Shown: positions 15,862-23,899 of the stretch, piece after piece
Position numbering within the stretch: position 1 is the first letter of the stretch
Layout of the letters: each line of letters starts with the position of its first letter
Source: an uncultured Oscillospiraceae bacterium
GTDB lineage: Bacteria > Bacillota > Clostridia > Oscillospirales > Oscillospiraceae
Reading direction: 5' to 3'
DNA length: 38,859 bases
NCBI GenBank assembly: GCA_944383165.1
Contig: CALWON010000016.1
Coordinates: 1 to 38,859 of the forward strand
Program-made: the position numbers and the translations under genes
Notes under the pieces: generated by a model
Seen by the model: only the letters and a program-made list of their open reading frames with translations
What the model was told of the DNA's origin: nothing
Databases searched by the model: none

Positions 15862-16419
15862 ATGAAGTTTGTATTCACAGATAAAAAGGTGAACGTGCCC
15901 AACTATATTCATCGCTATGCAGAAAAGAAAGTGGGCAAGCTGGACCGTTTCTTTAAGGAGGATGCCAATGCTGCACTGACCTTCAGTGTAGAAAAGGACA
16001 GAAACAAAGTGGAAGTAACCATCCGTTCCAATGGAACCATCTTCCGTGTTTCTGAAAGTTCCTCTGATATGCGTGCATCCATTGATGCAGCAGTCGCCTC
16101 TTTGGAACGTCAGATTCGCAAGAATAAGACCCGTTTGGAGAAGCGTCTGCGTCAGGGTGCCTTTGAACGCTCTGTGGGCGTGGATGAGGAGGATGAGTTT
16201 TTCTCTCTGGTTCCAGATTCCCCTGAAGATGGGGAGTACCATATTGTACGTACCAAAACATTCCCCATTAAGCCTATGAACCGTGAGGAGGCTATTTTAC
16301 AGATGAACTTGCTGGGGCACAGCTTCTTTGCCTTCCGTGATGAGGATGCCGGCGGTTCCTTTGCGGTGGTATATCGCAGAAATAATGGTGATTATGGTCT
16401 GATTGAAGACGAGCTATAA
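15862..16419 (+). CDS. hpf: long-form ribosome hibernation-promoting factor
   Basis: The 185-residue protein has the two domains of long HPF, which dimerises 70S ribosomes into inactive 100S particles in stationary phase. The N-terminal S30AE domain (1-100) begins MKFVFTDKKVNVPNYIHRYAEKK, shown here only in outline, and continues with the helix ending in KTRLEKRL. A linker rich in acidic residues (about 108-132) follows. The C-terminal dimerisation domain (about 133-185) carries KTFPIKPMNREEAILQM and a GHSFFAFRDE core. The start follows AAAGGAG. It is monocistronic and ends at a strong terminator. Confidence 0.96.
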   Translation: MKFVFTDKKVNVPNYIHRYAEKKVGKLDRFFKEDANAALTFSVEKDRNKVEVTIRSNGTIFRVSESSSDMRASIDAAVASLERQIRKNKTRLEKRLRQGAFERSVGVDEEDEFFSLVPDSPEDGEYHIVRTKTFPIKPMNREEAILQMNLLGHSFFAFRDEDAGGSFAVVYRRNNGDYGLIEDEL

Positions 16420-16459
16420 GATAAAATAATTTCTTTTGTTTTGTGAGTATGTAAGATGG

Positions 16460-16496
16460 AAACGGTACGGCAGAACTCTGCCGTACCGTTTTTTAA
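16460..16496 (+). terminator. hpf terminator
   Basis: AAACGGTACGGCAGA pairs with its complement (16460-16474 with 16477-16490) and six T residues follow. Confidence 0.9.
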
Positions 16497-16546
16497 AGGG
16501 ACATTCTCATCTGTCACCCAATAAAGAAAGATAGGTGAAATTGAAT

Positions 16547-16894
16547 ATGGGTATTTTCTATGGAATGCAATTTATCTTTTATGCCATGTTCTTTTTATGT
16601 GTGGGGGTTTTTATTTTCTACGCCGTCCGTGGTATTTCACAATGGAATCAAAACAACCATTCCCCAAAGCTGACGGTAGTGGCAACTGTGGTTGCTAAAA
16701 GAACCAATGTATCACACCACCACCATGATACACATATGTCCACATCCACCAGCTACTATGTGACCTTTCAAGTAGAAAGTGGGGACAGACTGGAACTGCG
16801 TATGAGTGGGCGAGATTATGGAATGCTGGCAGAAGGAGATCAGGGAAAACTCTCCTTTCAGGGAACCCGCTATCTTGGCTTCGAACGGAGTTAA
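16547..16894 (+). CDS. DUF2500 domain membrane-anchored protein
   Basis: The 115-residue protein has one N-terminal transmembrane helix (about 6-30) and a beta-rich exposed domain. It matches DUF2500 (E. coli YhhM type): ATVVAKRTNVS, SYYVTFQVESGDRLEL, YGMLAEGDQGKLSFQG and the ending RYLGFER. A histidine run (HHHH) lies in the variable loop. The function is unknown. The ATG at 16547 was chosen over the GTG at 16535 because AGGTG is spaced 9 bases before it. It precedes ptb by 45 bases and may share its transcript. Confidence 0.85.
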   Translation: MGIFYGMQFIFYAMFFLCVGVFIFYAVRGISQWNQNNHSPKLTVVATVVAKRTNVSHHHHDTHMSTSTSYYVTFQVESGDRLELRMSGRDYGMLAEGDQGKLSFQGTRYLGFERS

Positions 16895-16939
16895 TACCAC
16901 CACAGGAAGCAAATTTGCACGATATTGAGGAGTGTCTCT

Positions 16940-17848
16940 ATGACATTAGACAATTTTGATACACTACGGAACAGACAAAAGAATTGTTCTAAAAAACGGG
17001 CAGTGGTTGCAGCTGCCCACGACCTTCATACTTTGGAAAGTGTCTTTCATGCCCACAAAAATGGACTGATTGACCCCATTTTAGTGGGAGACCAAGAAAA
17101 AATCTCCGCATACTGTTTGGATTTTGGTATCAAACCGGACAGCCTCACCATTTTAGATGCACAGAATGATGTACAATGTGCCAGTCTGGCGGTGGACTGT
17201 ATTCGTTCAGGACAGGGGCAGCTCCTCATCAAAGGTCTGATTCCTACAGGAACCCTTTTGAAAGCGGTTGTCAACCGAGAGTATGGTATTGTATCTGCTC
17301 CCCTTTTATCCCATGTTGCAATTCTGGAAGTGCCCAGCTACCACAAACTGATGTTTATTACAGATGGTGGTATGGTCATAGCACCATCTCTGGAACAAAA
17401 AAGAGCCATTTTAAAAAATTGTCTGTCTCTCTGTCACTTTTTAGGGTATGACTGTCCAAAAGTAGCCATACTATGTGCCTCAGAAACAGTGAGTGCCAAT
17501 ATGCAGGAAACCATGGATGCAGATATCATTAAAAAAGAATCAAGTGATGAAACATATGGATCTTGTGTGATAGAAGGTCCCATCTCTTTTGATTTGGCAA
17601 CCGATTTAGAGTCTGCAAAGGTAAAGGGCTACCACAGCTCTGTTGCTGGAGATGCTGACATTTTTCTTGTCCCTTCCATTACCGTTGGCAATGTATTGGG
17701 AAAGTCCCTCTATGGCATGGCAGGAGGCAGTATGGCTGGTATTGTGATGGGTGCCAAAGTTCCTATCACTGTCAATTCACGCAGTGCATCCCCTAACGAA
17801 AAATACAACTCTATTTTAATTGCTGCCGCCATGGCAGACAGGATTTAG
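16940..17848 (+). CDS. ptb: phosphate butyryltransferase (phosphate acyltransferase family)
   Basis: This enzyme converts butyryl-CoA and phosphate to butyryl phosphate, the first step of the kinase route to butyrate. The 302 residues fit the PTA/PTB fold, with AAAHDLHTLESVFHAHK near the start, LIKGLIPTGTLLKAVVNREYG, FITDGGMVIAPSLEQK, VPSITVGNVLGKSL and the closing NSRSASPNEKYNSILIA. GAGGAG lies 9 bases before the ATG at 16940. The buk gene follows after 12 bases, which argues for a butyryl rather than an acetyl substrate. Branched-chain acyl-CoAs are also accepted by some members, so a role in isobutyrate or isovalerate formation is possible. Confidence 0.9.
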   Translation: MTLDNFDTLRNRQKNCSKKRAVVAAAHDLHTLESVFHAHKNGLIDPILVGDQEKISAYCLDFGIKPDSLTILDAQNDVQCASLAVDCIRSGQGQLLIKGLIPTGTLLKAVVNREYGIVSAPLLSHVAILEVPSYHKLMFITDGGMVIAPSLEQKRAILKNCLSLCHFLGYDCPKVAILCASETVSANMQETMDADIIKKESSDETYGSCVIEGPISFDLATDLESAKVKGYHSSVAGDADIFLVPSITVGNVLGKSLYGMAGGSMAGIVMGAKVPITVNSRSASPNEKYNSILIAAAMADRI

Positions 17849-17860
17849 GAGGGCATTTGC

Positions 17861-18958
17861 ATGAAACATAGGCTGCTCATTATCAACCCAGGTTCCACCA
17901 GCACCAAAGTGGCTATTTATGATGAAGAACAACAGATTGTATCCAAAAATATTGCCCATACCTCTCAAGAACTTGCTCCCTATCCCACATTGTATGACCA
18001 GTTGGACTACCGTGTCGCTCTGGTGCGGGGCTGGCTGGCTACCGAGGGAATCTCACTTTCCACACTCACCGCAGTGGTGGGGCGTGGTGGCATTATTCCC
18101 AATATTGTAGCTGGCGGCTATGTGGTGGATGACCAACTGGTGGATTGTCTGCGCAACTATCCAGTGTTTGACCACGCCTCCAATTTAGGTGGATTGATGG
18201 CACAGGAATTTGCAAAACCACTGCATATTCCAGCTTATATTTATGACGCTGTCACCAGTGATGAACTCCTTCCAGAAGCGAGAGTAACTGGATTTCGAGA
18301 GGTTCGCCGCAGCAGCTTCTGCCATGTACTCAACGCCCGTGCCACTGCACACAAATATGCCCAGACGTTGGGGCGAAACTATGAGGACTTAAATCTGGTC
18401 ATTGCCCATTTGGGTGGTGGTATCTCCATTTCTGCACACAGTCATGGCAGAATCATTGACTCTGTTTCTGATGATGCAGGTCCTTTTTCCCCTGACCGCT
18501 CCGGCAGTTTGAATATGCTCTATGTGGTAGATCTATGCTACTCCGGCAAATACACCAAGCAAGAAATGCTCAAAAAACTGCGTGGAGAAGGTGGCATGTC
18601 TGCCCTATTGGGGACTCACGATTGCCAGGAAATTGAGCGGCGCATTCAGGCTGGGGATGAATATGCCGCCCTTGTCTATCAGGCACAGGCTCTGCAAATT
18701 GCAAAAGGTGTGGGCATTATGTTGGGCTGCTTCACAGAGCTGATTGATGCAGTGATTTTAACCGGTGGATTGGCAAATTCCAAACTTTTGACAGGAAAAG
18801 TCATTGATTATCTTCACAATCTTGTAAAAGTCGTTGTGATTCCAGGGGAAAATGAAATGGAGGCACTGGCAAAGGGCGTTTTGCGTATTTTGCGTGGGGA
18901 AGAACCTGTTCACCACTTCTCCCCCGCCTGTTCTATCCATACCAGTAATCAGACATAA
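17861..18958 (+). CDS. buk: butyrate kinase
   Basis: Butyrate kinase makes ATP and butyrate from butyryl phosphate and ADP. The 365 residues follow the acetokinase/ASKHA fold: phosphate 1 motif INPGSTSTKVAIY at the N-terminus, IAHLGGGISISAHSHGRIID (central phosphate loop, near 190-208), GPFSPDRSGSL, and ILTGGLANSKLL (adenosine site, near 300). The length is slightly above the usual 355, with a short variable C-terminal tail. AGGAGGG lies about 7 bases before the ATG. It forms an operon with ptb and ends at a bidirectional terminator. Confidence 0.95.
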   Translation: MKHRLLIINPGSTSTKVAIYDEEQQIVSKNIAHTSQELAPYPTLYDQLDYRVALVRGWLATEGISLSTLTAVVGRGGIIPNIVAGGYVVDDQLVDCLRNYPVFDHASNLGGLMAQEFAKPLHIPAYIYDAVTSDELLPEARVTGFREVRRSSFCHVLNARATAHKYAQTLGRNYEDLNLVIAHLGGGISISAHSHGRIIDSVSDDAGPFSPDRSGSLNMLYVVDLCYSGKYTKQEMLKKLRGEGGMSALLGTHDCQEIERRIQAGDEYAALVYQAQALQIAKGVGIMLGCFTELIDAVILTGGLANSKLLTGKVIDYLHNLVKVVVIPGENEMEALAKGVLRILRGEEPVHHFSPACSIHTSNQT

Positions 18959-18996
18959 AAAGAGAGAGTTGCCTGTTATAGGCAACTCTCTCTCCT
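18957..18996. terminator. bidirectional terminator of buk and the AGCS gene
   Basis: AGAGAGAGTTGCCT (18961-18974) pairs with 18980-18993 around a 5-nt loop. It is followed by CTTT on the plus strand and by a five-T run on the minus strand. Confidence 0.88.
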
Positions 18997-20388
18997 TTAA
19001 GATACCTTTTGATGATGTGAAATTCTTACAACAATATGGGACAGTGCAAACAATGCAATGGCATTGGGAATTACCATCAAATTATTAAACATATCTGTCA
19101 GTTCCCATACCAATGTGTTAGACATCATGGTACCAAGGAAAATAAACACAAGGGCAAGGGCAGAATAGATTGGGGCCGCTTTTTTGCCAAAGAGATAAAT
19201 GACATTGATTTTTCCAAACATATTCCAACTCAAAACAGTGGAGAATGCAAAGAAAAACAGACAAATTGCTACAAACATAGCCCCCAGCTGTCCTCCAAAC
19301 ACCGTTCCAAATGCCGTCTGTGCCAAATTGGCATTGTTAATCCCCTCTGGAATCACACCAGAGTGGAGAATTCCATCACTGGTATACAAAGTAGAAATCA
19401 CCACTAGGGCATTGAGGGTCAATACCACAAAGGTGTCAATAAACACACCAATCATTGCCACAACACCCTGGTCATGGGGATCTGTCACGTTTGCCTGTGC
19501 GTGGGCGTGTGGGGTGGAGCCCATACCTGCCTCATTGGAGAAAAGACCTCTCTTTGCCCCCTGACTAATGGCAGTTTTGATGGCATGACCAAAACCGCCG
19601 CCAATGATAGCCTGAGGCATAAAGGCATATTGAAAAATCATGCCAAATGTTTGTGGAATGTACTGAATCCGCATCACCAGCACTGCCAGTGCACCCAGCA
19701 GGAAAATAGCAGCCATAATGGGCACCAGTTTCTCAGTAACAGCAGCCAGACGCTGCATACCACCCAGGAAAATCACACCACAGATGACCACCAGAACCAA
19801 ACCAGCAATCCAGGATGGAATCCCAAAGGCTGTCTGAATGGTAGAACCAATGGAATTAGACTGCACCATACACCCCATAAAGCCCAGTGCCAAAATAATG
19901 GCAACTGCAAAAAAACCTGCCAAAAATTTGCCAAATGCACCTTTGAATGCTGTGGTAATATAGTAAACAGGTCCACCGTGAATGGAGCCATCCTCATCTT
20001 TCACCCTTGTATGAATGGCAAGAGTTGCCTCTGCATAGATGGTTGCCATGCCAAAGAAGGCAATAATCCACATCCAGAAAATCGCACCAGGACCACCCGT
20101 TAAAATGGCACCAGATGCACCCACAATATTACCAGTCCCTACCTGGGCCGCAATGGAGGTAGCAAGCGCCTGAAAAGAACTCATACCAGAGGCATGTTTG
20201 GTTCCATTGAGGGAAAGGTTTCCAAATACTTTGCGCAAGCCCTCTCCAAAACAGCGAAGCTGGACAAAATTAGTACGAATGGAGTAAAACAGCCCCACAC
20301 CTATCAGCAGGAAAACCAGAATATAGCTGGATAGATAGGTATTGATGTTGACAACGATTGGGTACAATACAGCTTCTAACGATTCCAT
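18997..20388 (-). CDS. alanine/glycine:cation symporter (AGCS family)
   Basis: The 463-residue protein is a sodium-coupled alanine or glycine transporter with about 11 helices. It shows the AGCS signatures SIAAQVGTGNIVGASGAI, GGPGAIFWMW, the acidic-basic loop IHTRVKDEDG, the GLFSNEAGMGSTPHAHA segment, and an N-terminal SIRTNFVQLRCF. The ATG at 20388 follows GGGGGAGAAG; the frame to 20448 would start inside the leader terminator. The leader carries a tandem glycine riboswitch and a terminator, which strongly suggests that glycine is the physiological substrate or signal. Expression should rise when glycine is plentiful, so the protein may supply glycine as a carbon and nitrogen source. Confidence 0.95.
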   Translation of the reverse strand: MESLEAVLYPIVVNINTYLSSYILVFLLIGVGLFYSIRTNFVQLRCFGEGLRKVFGNLSLNGTKHASGMSSFQALATSIAAQVGTGNIVGASGAILTGGPGAIFWMWIIAFFGMATIYAEATLAIHTRVKDEDGSIHGGPVYYITTAFKGAFGKFLAGFFAVAIILALGFMGCMVQSNSIGSTIQTAFGIPSWIAGLVLVVICGVIFLGGMQRLAAVTEKLVPIMAAIFLLGALAVLVMRIQYIPQTFGMIFQYAFMPQAIIGGGFGHAIKTAISQGAKRGLFSNEAGMGSTPHAHAQANVTDPHDQGVVAMIGVFIDTFVVLTLNALVVISTLYTSDGILHSGVIPEGINNANLAQTAFGTVFGGQLGAMFVAICLFFFAFSTVLSWNMFGKINVIYLFGKKAAPIYSALALVFIFLGTMMSNTLVWELTDMFNNLMVIPNAIALFALSHIVVRISHHQKVS

Positions 20389-20425
20389 AAAAGTTCTTCT
20401 CCCCCTAACCAGTTCAAACAAAGAC

Positions 20426-20456
20426 AAAAAGGCTGTGGAGAAGCCCACAGCCTTTC
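20426..20456 (-). terminator. riboswitch-controlled terminator upstream of the AGCS gene
   Basis: On the minus strand AAAGGCTGTGG (20445-20455) pairs with CCACAGCCTTT (20428-20438) and ends in a five-T run, about 40 bases before the AGCS start. An ATGATAC/GTGTCAT pairing just upstream (20470-20503) may compete with it. Confidence 0.82.
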
Positions 20457-20512
20457 AAAACAACAAAGATGACACCGACCCTCCCAAAAAAAGGGGTATC
20501 ATTTCAAACCAT

Positions 20513-20601
20513 CTCTGTCCTTTTGCCTGAGAGATTGGCAGATGGCACACATCCCCATCTGCGTTGCACCTTCGGCACCCGTTTGTCGAGCTTCTCCAGA
20601 G
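20513..20601 (-). ncRNA. glycine riboswitch, aptamer 2
   Basis: On the minus strand this RNA has the conserved glycine aptamer core GGAGA, GTGCCGAAGGTGCAA, AATCTCTCAGGCAAAAGGAC and closing stem CTCTG/CAGAG. It follows aptamer 1 at a 10-nt linker, the normal tandem layout. Confidence 0.93.
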
Positions 20602-20611
20602 TCACATCCAC

Positions 20612-20686
20612 GTACAGTCCCTGTCCATATTACAGACACCTGAGAGTGTCACTCCTTCGGTGAGCCTTTACGCTACTTTCCTGCAC
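20612..20686 (-). ncRNA. glycine riboswitch, aptamer 1
   Basis: On the minus strand the closing stem GTGCAG/CTGTAC encloses GGAAAG, CACCGAAGGAGTG, ACTCTCAGGTGTC and GGACAGGGAC, the first aptamer of a tandem glycine riboswitch. Confidence 0.92.
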
Positions 20687-20718
20687 GCTTCCTATGTCAT
20701 TGTTCTATTGTGACTGCT

Positions 20719-20747
20719 ACCTTACCATAAGAATTTTAATCTGTCAA
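20719..20747 (-). promoter_or_regulatory. promoter of the glycine riboswitch leader
   Basis: On the minus strand perfect TTGACA (20742-20747), 17 bases, TAAGGT (20719-20724), about 30 bases before aptamer 1. Confidence 0.72.
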
Positions 20748-20845
20748 CCCTGTAAAAACAAAGTTCCATCAATCGTGGATACCTTGAAAAAAGGGGAGCA
20801 CTTTTGTAAAGTTTACATTTTCCTCTTTTTTATCTGGACATAGTG

Positions 20846-20854
20846 TGCTATACT
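20846..20854 (+). promoter_or_regulatory. secA promoter (extended -10)
   Basis: TGCTATACT is an extended -10 element (TGN plus TATACT at 20849-20854), 70 bases before the secA ATG. The -35 position is T-rich without a clear hexamer. Confidence 0.55.
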
Positions 20855-20924
20855 AAAGCGATACTGTGCATAAACGTATTTTTCACGTTTTATCAATAGC
20901 AACAACATTTTGAGGTGTGGTTAT

Positions 20925-23681
20925 ATGAGTTTATTGAAGAAAATTTTTGGCACCAGCTCTCAGCGAGAGGTGAAGGCAATTATGCCCCTGGTGCACAAAA
21001 TCGAGGCACTGGAGGAGGAATACCGTTCCTTGACCGATGCCCAACTACAGGCAAAAACCCCCGAATTCAAAGGGAGGCTTGCCAATGGCGAGACATTGGA
21101 TGATATTTTACCAGAAGCATTTGCCGCCTGTCGTGAGGCTTCCCGCCGTGTACTTGGCATGTTCCCCTATCAGGTACAGCTCATTGGTGGTATCATCCTT
21201 CACCAAGGTCGTATTGCAGAAATGCGCACGGGTGAAGGTAAAACCCTAGTGGCCACCCTGCCAGCTTATCTGAATGCGCTGGCTGGCAAAGGTGTCCATG
21301 TGATTACAGTCAACGATTACCTTGCAAAGCGTGACTCTGAGTGGATGGGTAAGGTCTATCGCTTTATGGGGCTGACAGTTGGTCTGGTGATTCATGGAGT
21401 TATGGGACCTGAAAAGAAGGCTGCCTATGATGCTGATATCACCTATGGAACCAACAATGAGTTTGGATTTGACTATCTGCGTGACAATATGGCCATCTAT
21501 GCCAGTGAGCTGGTACAGCGTGGTCATAGTTTTGCCATCGTGGACGAGGTGGACTCCATCCTCATTGACGAAGCAAGAACCCCTCTGATTATTTCAGGTC
21601 AGGGCGAACAGTCCACACAGCTCTACACCATTGTAGACCGCTTTGTCTCTGGGCTTACCTGTGAGCGCGTGGCTCGGGTGGATGCCAAAGAGGAAGAGGA
21701 TGTGGACATTGATGCTGACTACATTGTGGATGAGAAGGCACGCACTGCCACTCTGACCGCAAGAGGTATTGCCAAGGCAGAAAAGGCATTTCAGGTGGAA
21801 AATCTGGCAGACCCTGAAAATACCACCCTTTCTCACCACATCAACCAGGCCATCAAGGCCCATGGTGTGATGAAACGTGATATTGACTATGTGGTCAAAG
21901 AGGGTGAAGTCATCATTGTTGATGAATTCACTGGTCGCCTGATGTTTGGTCGTCGCTATAACGAAGGGCTTCATCAGGCCATTGAGGCAAAGGAGCATGT
22001 ACAGGTTGCCAATGAATCCAAAACCCTTGCCACTGTCACCTTCCAGAACTACTTCCGTCTCTATGATAAGCTCTCCGGTATGACTGGTACTGCTATGACA
22101 GAGGAGGAGGAGTTTGGCACCATTTATGAGCTGGATATTGTAGAAATTCCTACCAACCGCCCTGTACAGCGGATTGACCACCAAGATGTGGTGTACAAAA
22201 CAGAGGCTGGAAAGCTGCGTGCCATTGTCAACCAGATTGAGGCGTGCTACCAGAAAAAGCAGCCTGTTCTAGTGGGCACTGTTTCCATTGAAAAATCAGA
22301 AGAAATTTCTGCTATGCTGAAAAAGCGTGGCATCAAGCACAATGTACTCAATGCCAAGAATCACGAACGAGAGGCTGAGATTGTGGCACAGGCTGGCAAA
22401 TTGGGGGCTGTCACAGTAGCCACTAATATGGCCGGTCGTGGTACTGATATTATGCTGGGTGGTAATGCTGAGTATCTGGCAAAGGCAGACTTGCGTCGCT
22501 CTGGCATGACAGAGGAAATGTTGGTGGAAGCCACTGGCTATGCAGACACTGACAATCAGGAAATTTTAAATGCCCGCAAACAGTTTGCCGATGCTGAGGC
22601 AAAATACAAAGCAGAAATTCAGTCTGAGGCCGATCAGGTGCGTGAACTGGGTGGACTGTTCATTCTTGGTACAGAACGTCATGAGTCCCGCCGTATTGAC
22701 AACCAGCTGCGTGGTCGTGCTGGTCGTCAGGGTGATCCCGGTGAAAGCCGTTTTTACCTCTCTCTGGAAGATGATATCATGCGTCTCTTTGGTTCTGAGC
22801 GTGTGATGGCAATGATGGAAAAACTGGGTGTGGATGAAGATACTCCCATTGAGCAGAAAATGCTGACTAATGCCATTGAAAATGCACAGAGGCAGGTGGA
22901 ATCCCGCAACTTCCAAACCCGTAAAAATGTGCTGCAATATGATGATGTTATGAATACCCAGCGCAAGGTGGTCTATGAGGAGCGACGCAAAGTGTTGGAT
23001 GGAGAGGATTTGCAGGAATCCATCCAGACTATGCTGCACAATATGATTGCCAATGCCATCCAGGGTCATATGGGGGAGCAGAAGTTTATGGATGCAGAGG
23101 CCTTCCATACTGCCATTGCCCCCTTCCGTTCCATGTTCCTCCAGCCCGATGAGATGAACTTCACCACTGAGGACTTGACCAACTACAACGAGCAGCAGCT
23201 GATTGAGCTTCTGTACAATCGTGCCAAGGAAGTATATGCCCAACGCGAACAGCAATTTACTTCTCCCATGATGCGAGAAATGGAACGTGTGCTCATGCTC
23301 CGTGTGGTAGACGAATACTGGATGGACCAGATTGAGTCTATGAATGATTTGAAGCAGGGCATTGGTCTGCGTGCCTATGCACAGACGGACCCTGTTGTAG
23401 CCTATAAAAAAGAGGGCTACGAGATGTTTGAGCAGATGATTACTGCCATCCAAGAGGAAACTTTGCGCCGGCTCTTTATGGTCAGACTGCGTAAAAACGA
23501 GGAAGTCAAGCGGGAACGTGTGGCAAAGATTACAGGAGAATCTGGCGGCAGTGACCAAACTGTTACCAAACAGCCAAAACGAACCATTGTCAAAATTGGT
23601 CGCAACGATCCATGCCCCTGTGGCTCCGGTCTTAAATTCAAAAAGTGTACCTGTCCCCAGTTCCATTCTACACAATCATAA
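20925..23681 (+). CDS. secA: preprotein translocase ATPase SecA
   Basis: SecA drives protein export through SecYEG. The 918 residues have the expected order: N-terminal NBD1 with Walker A GEGKT (103-107) and the DEVDSILIDEARTP Walker B, the preprotein-crosslinking domain, NBD2 with VATNMAGRGTDIMLGG and the arginine-finger segment RRIDNQLRGRAGRQGDPG, helical wing and scaffold regions, and a C-terminal SEC-C zinc motif (CPCGSGLKFKKCTC) that binds SecB or ribosomes in relatives. The ATG at 20925 has GAGGTG 9 bases upstream; an in-frame TTG at 20910 is part of that leader. It stands alone with a promoter and a terminator. Length is normal. Confidence 0.98.
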   Translation: MSLLKKIFGTSSQREVKAIMPLVHKIEALEEEYRSLTDAQLQAKTPEFKGRLANGETLDDILPEAFAACREASRRVLGMFPYQVQLIGGIILHQGRIAEMRTGEGKTLVATLPAYLNALAGKGVHVITVNDYLAKRDSEWMGKVYRFMGLTVGLVIHGVMGPEKKAAYDADITYGTNNEFGFDYLRDNMAIYASELVQRGHSFAIVDEVDSILIDEARTPLIISGQGEQSTQLYTIVDRFVSGLTCERVARVDAKEEEDVDIDADYIVDEKARTATLTARGIAKAEKAFQVENLADPENTTLSHHINQAIKAHGVMKRDIDYVVKEGEVIIVDEFTGRLMFGRRYNEGLHQAIEAKEHVQVANESKTLATVTFQNYFRLYDKLSGMTGTAMTEEEEFGTIYELDIVEIPTNRPVQRIDHQDVVYKTEAGKLRAIVNQIEACYQKKQPVLVGTVSIEKSEEISAMLKKRGIKHNVLNAKNHEREAEIVAQAGKLGAVTVATNMAGRGTDIMLGGNAEYLAKADLRRSGMTEEMLVEATGYADTDNQEILNARKQFADAEAKYKAEIQSEADQVRELGGLFILGTERHESRRIDNQLRGRAGRQGDPGESRFYLSLEDDIMRLFGSERVMAMMEKLGVDEDTPIEQKMLTNAIENAQRQVESRNFQTRKNVLQYDDVMNTQRKVVYEERRKVLDGEDLQESIQTMLHNMIANAIQGHMGEQKFMDAEAFHTAIAPFRSMFLQPDEMNFTTEDLTNYNEQQLIELLYNRAKEVYAQREQQFTSPMMREMERVLMLRVVDEYWMDQIESMNDLKQGIGLRAYAQTDPVVAYKKEGYEMFEQMITAIQEETLRRLFMVRLRKNEEVKRERVAKITGESGGSDQTVTKQPKRTIVKIGRNDPCPCGSGLKFKKCTCPQFHSTQS

Positions 23682-23690
23682 CTGGACTGG

Positions 23691-23736
23691 TGCCCCAGTC
23701 GGCTTTAAGTGCCGGCTGGGGCAGTTTTAATTTTTA
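23691..23736 (+). terminator. secA terminator
   Basis: GCCCCAGTCGGC (23692-23703) pairs with GCCGGCTGGGGC (23711-23722), allowing one G-T, followed by TTTTAATTTTT. Confidence 0.85.
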
Positions 23737-23809
23737 TCTTCTTCGATTGGATTATGATAATATAAAATCTATACTTTCAGTGGCAAGATACAAAAATCAA
23801 AAAACTTCC

Positions 23810-23836
23810 TTAATTTTTTTTCATTTTTGTCGATAA
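23810..23836 (+). promoter_or_regulatory. candidate sigma-28 (SigD) type promoter of the chemoreceptor gene
   Basis: TTAA (23810-23813), 15 bases, GTCGATAA (23829-23836) differs from the motility sigma consensus TAAA-N15-GCCGATAA at one and one positions for the clearest bases. It lies 64 bases before the chemoreceptor ATG. No ordinary sigma-A promoter of similar quality is visible. Confidence 0.55.
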
Positions 23837-23899
23837 ATTCTACGAGGGTGTATGAATTGTGCTGTAAAAGAGAGACATTTTGAAATGGAGGAGTGTGTG

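Noticed and set aside
22566..23675. Long open frame of 369 codons on the minus strand inside secA
   Set aside because: It lies entirely antisense to secA, has no ribosome site or family motif, and its composition follows the codon pattern of secA on the other strand.
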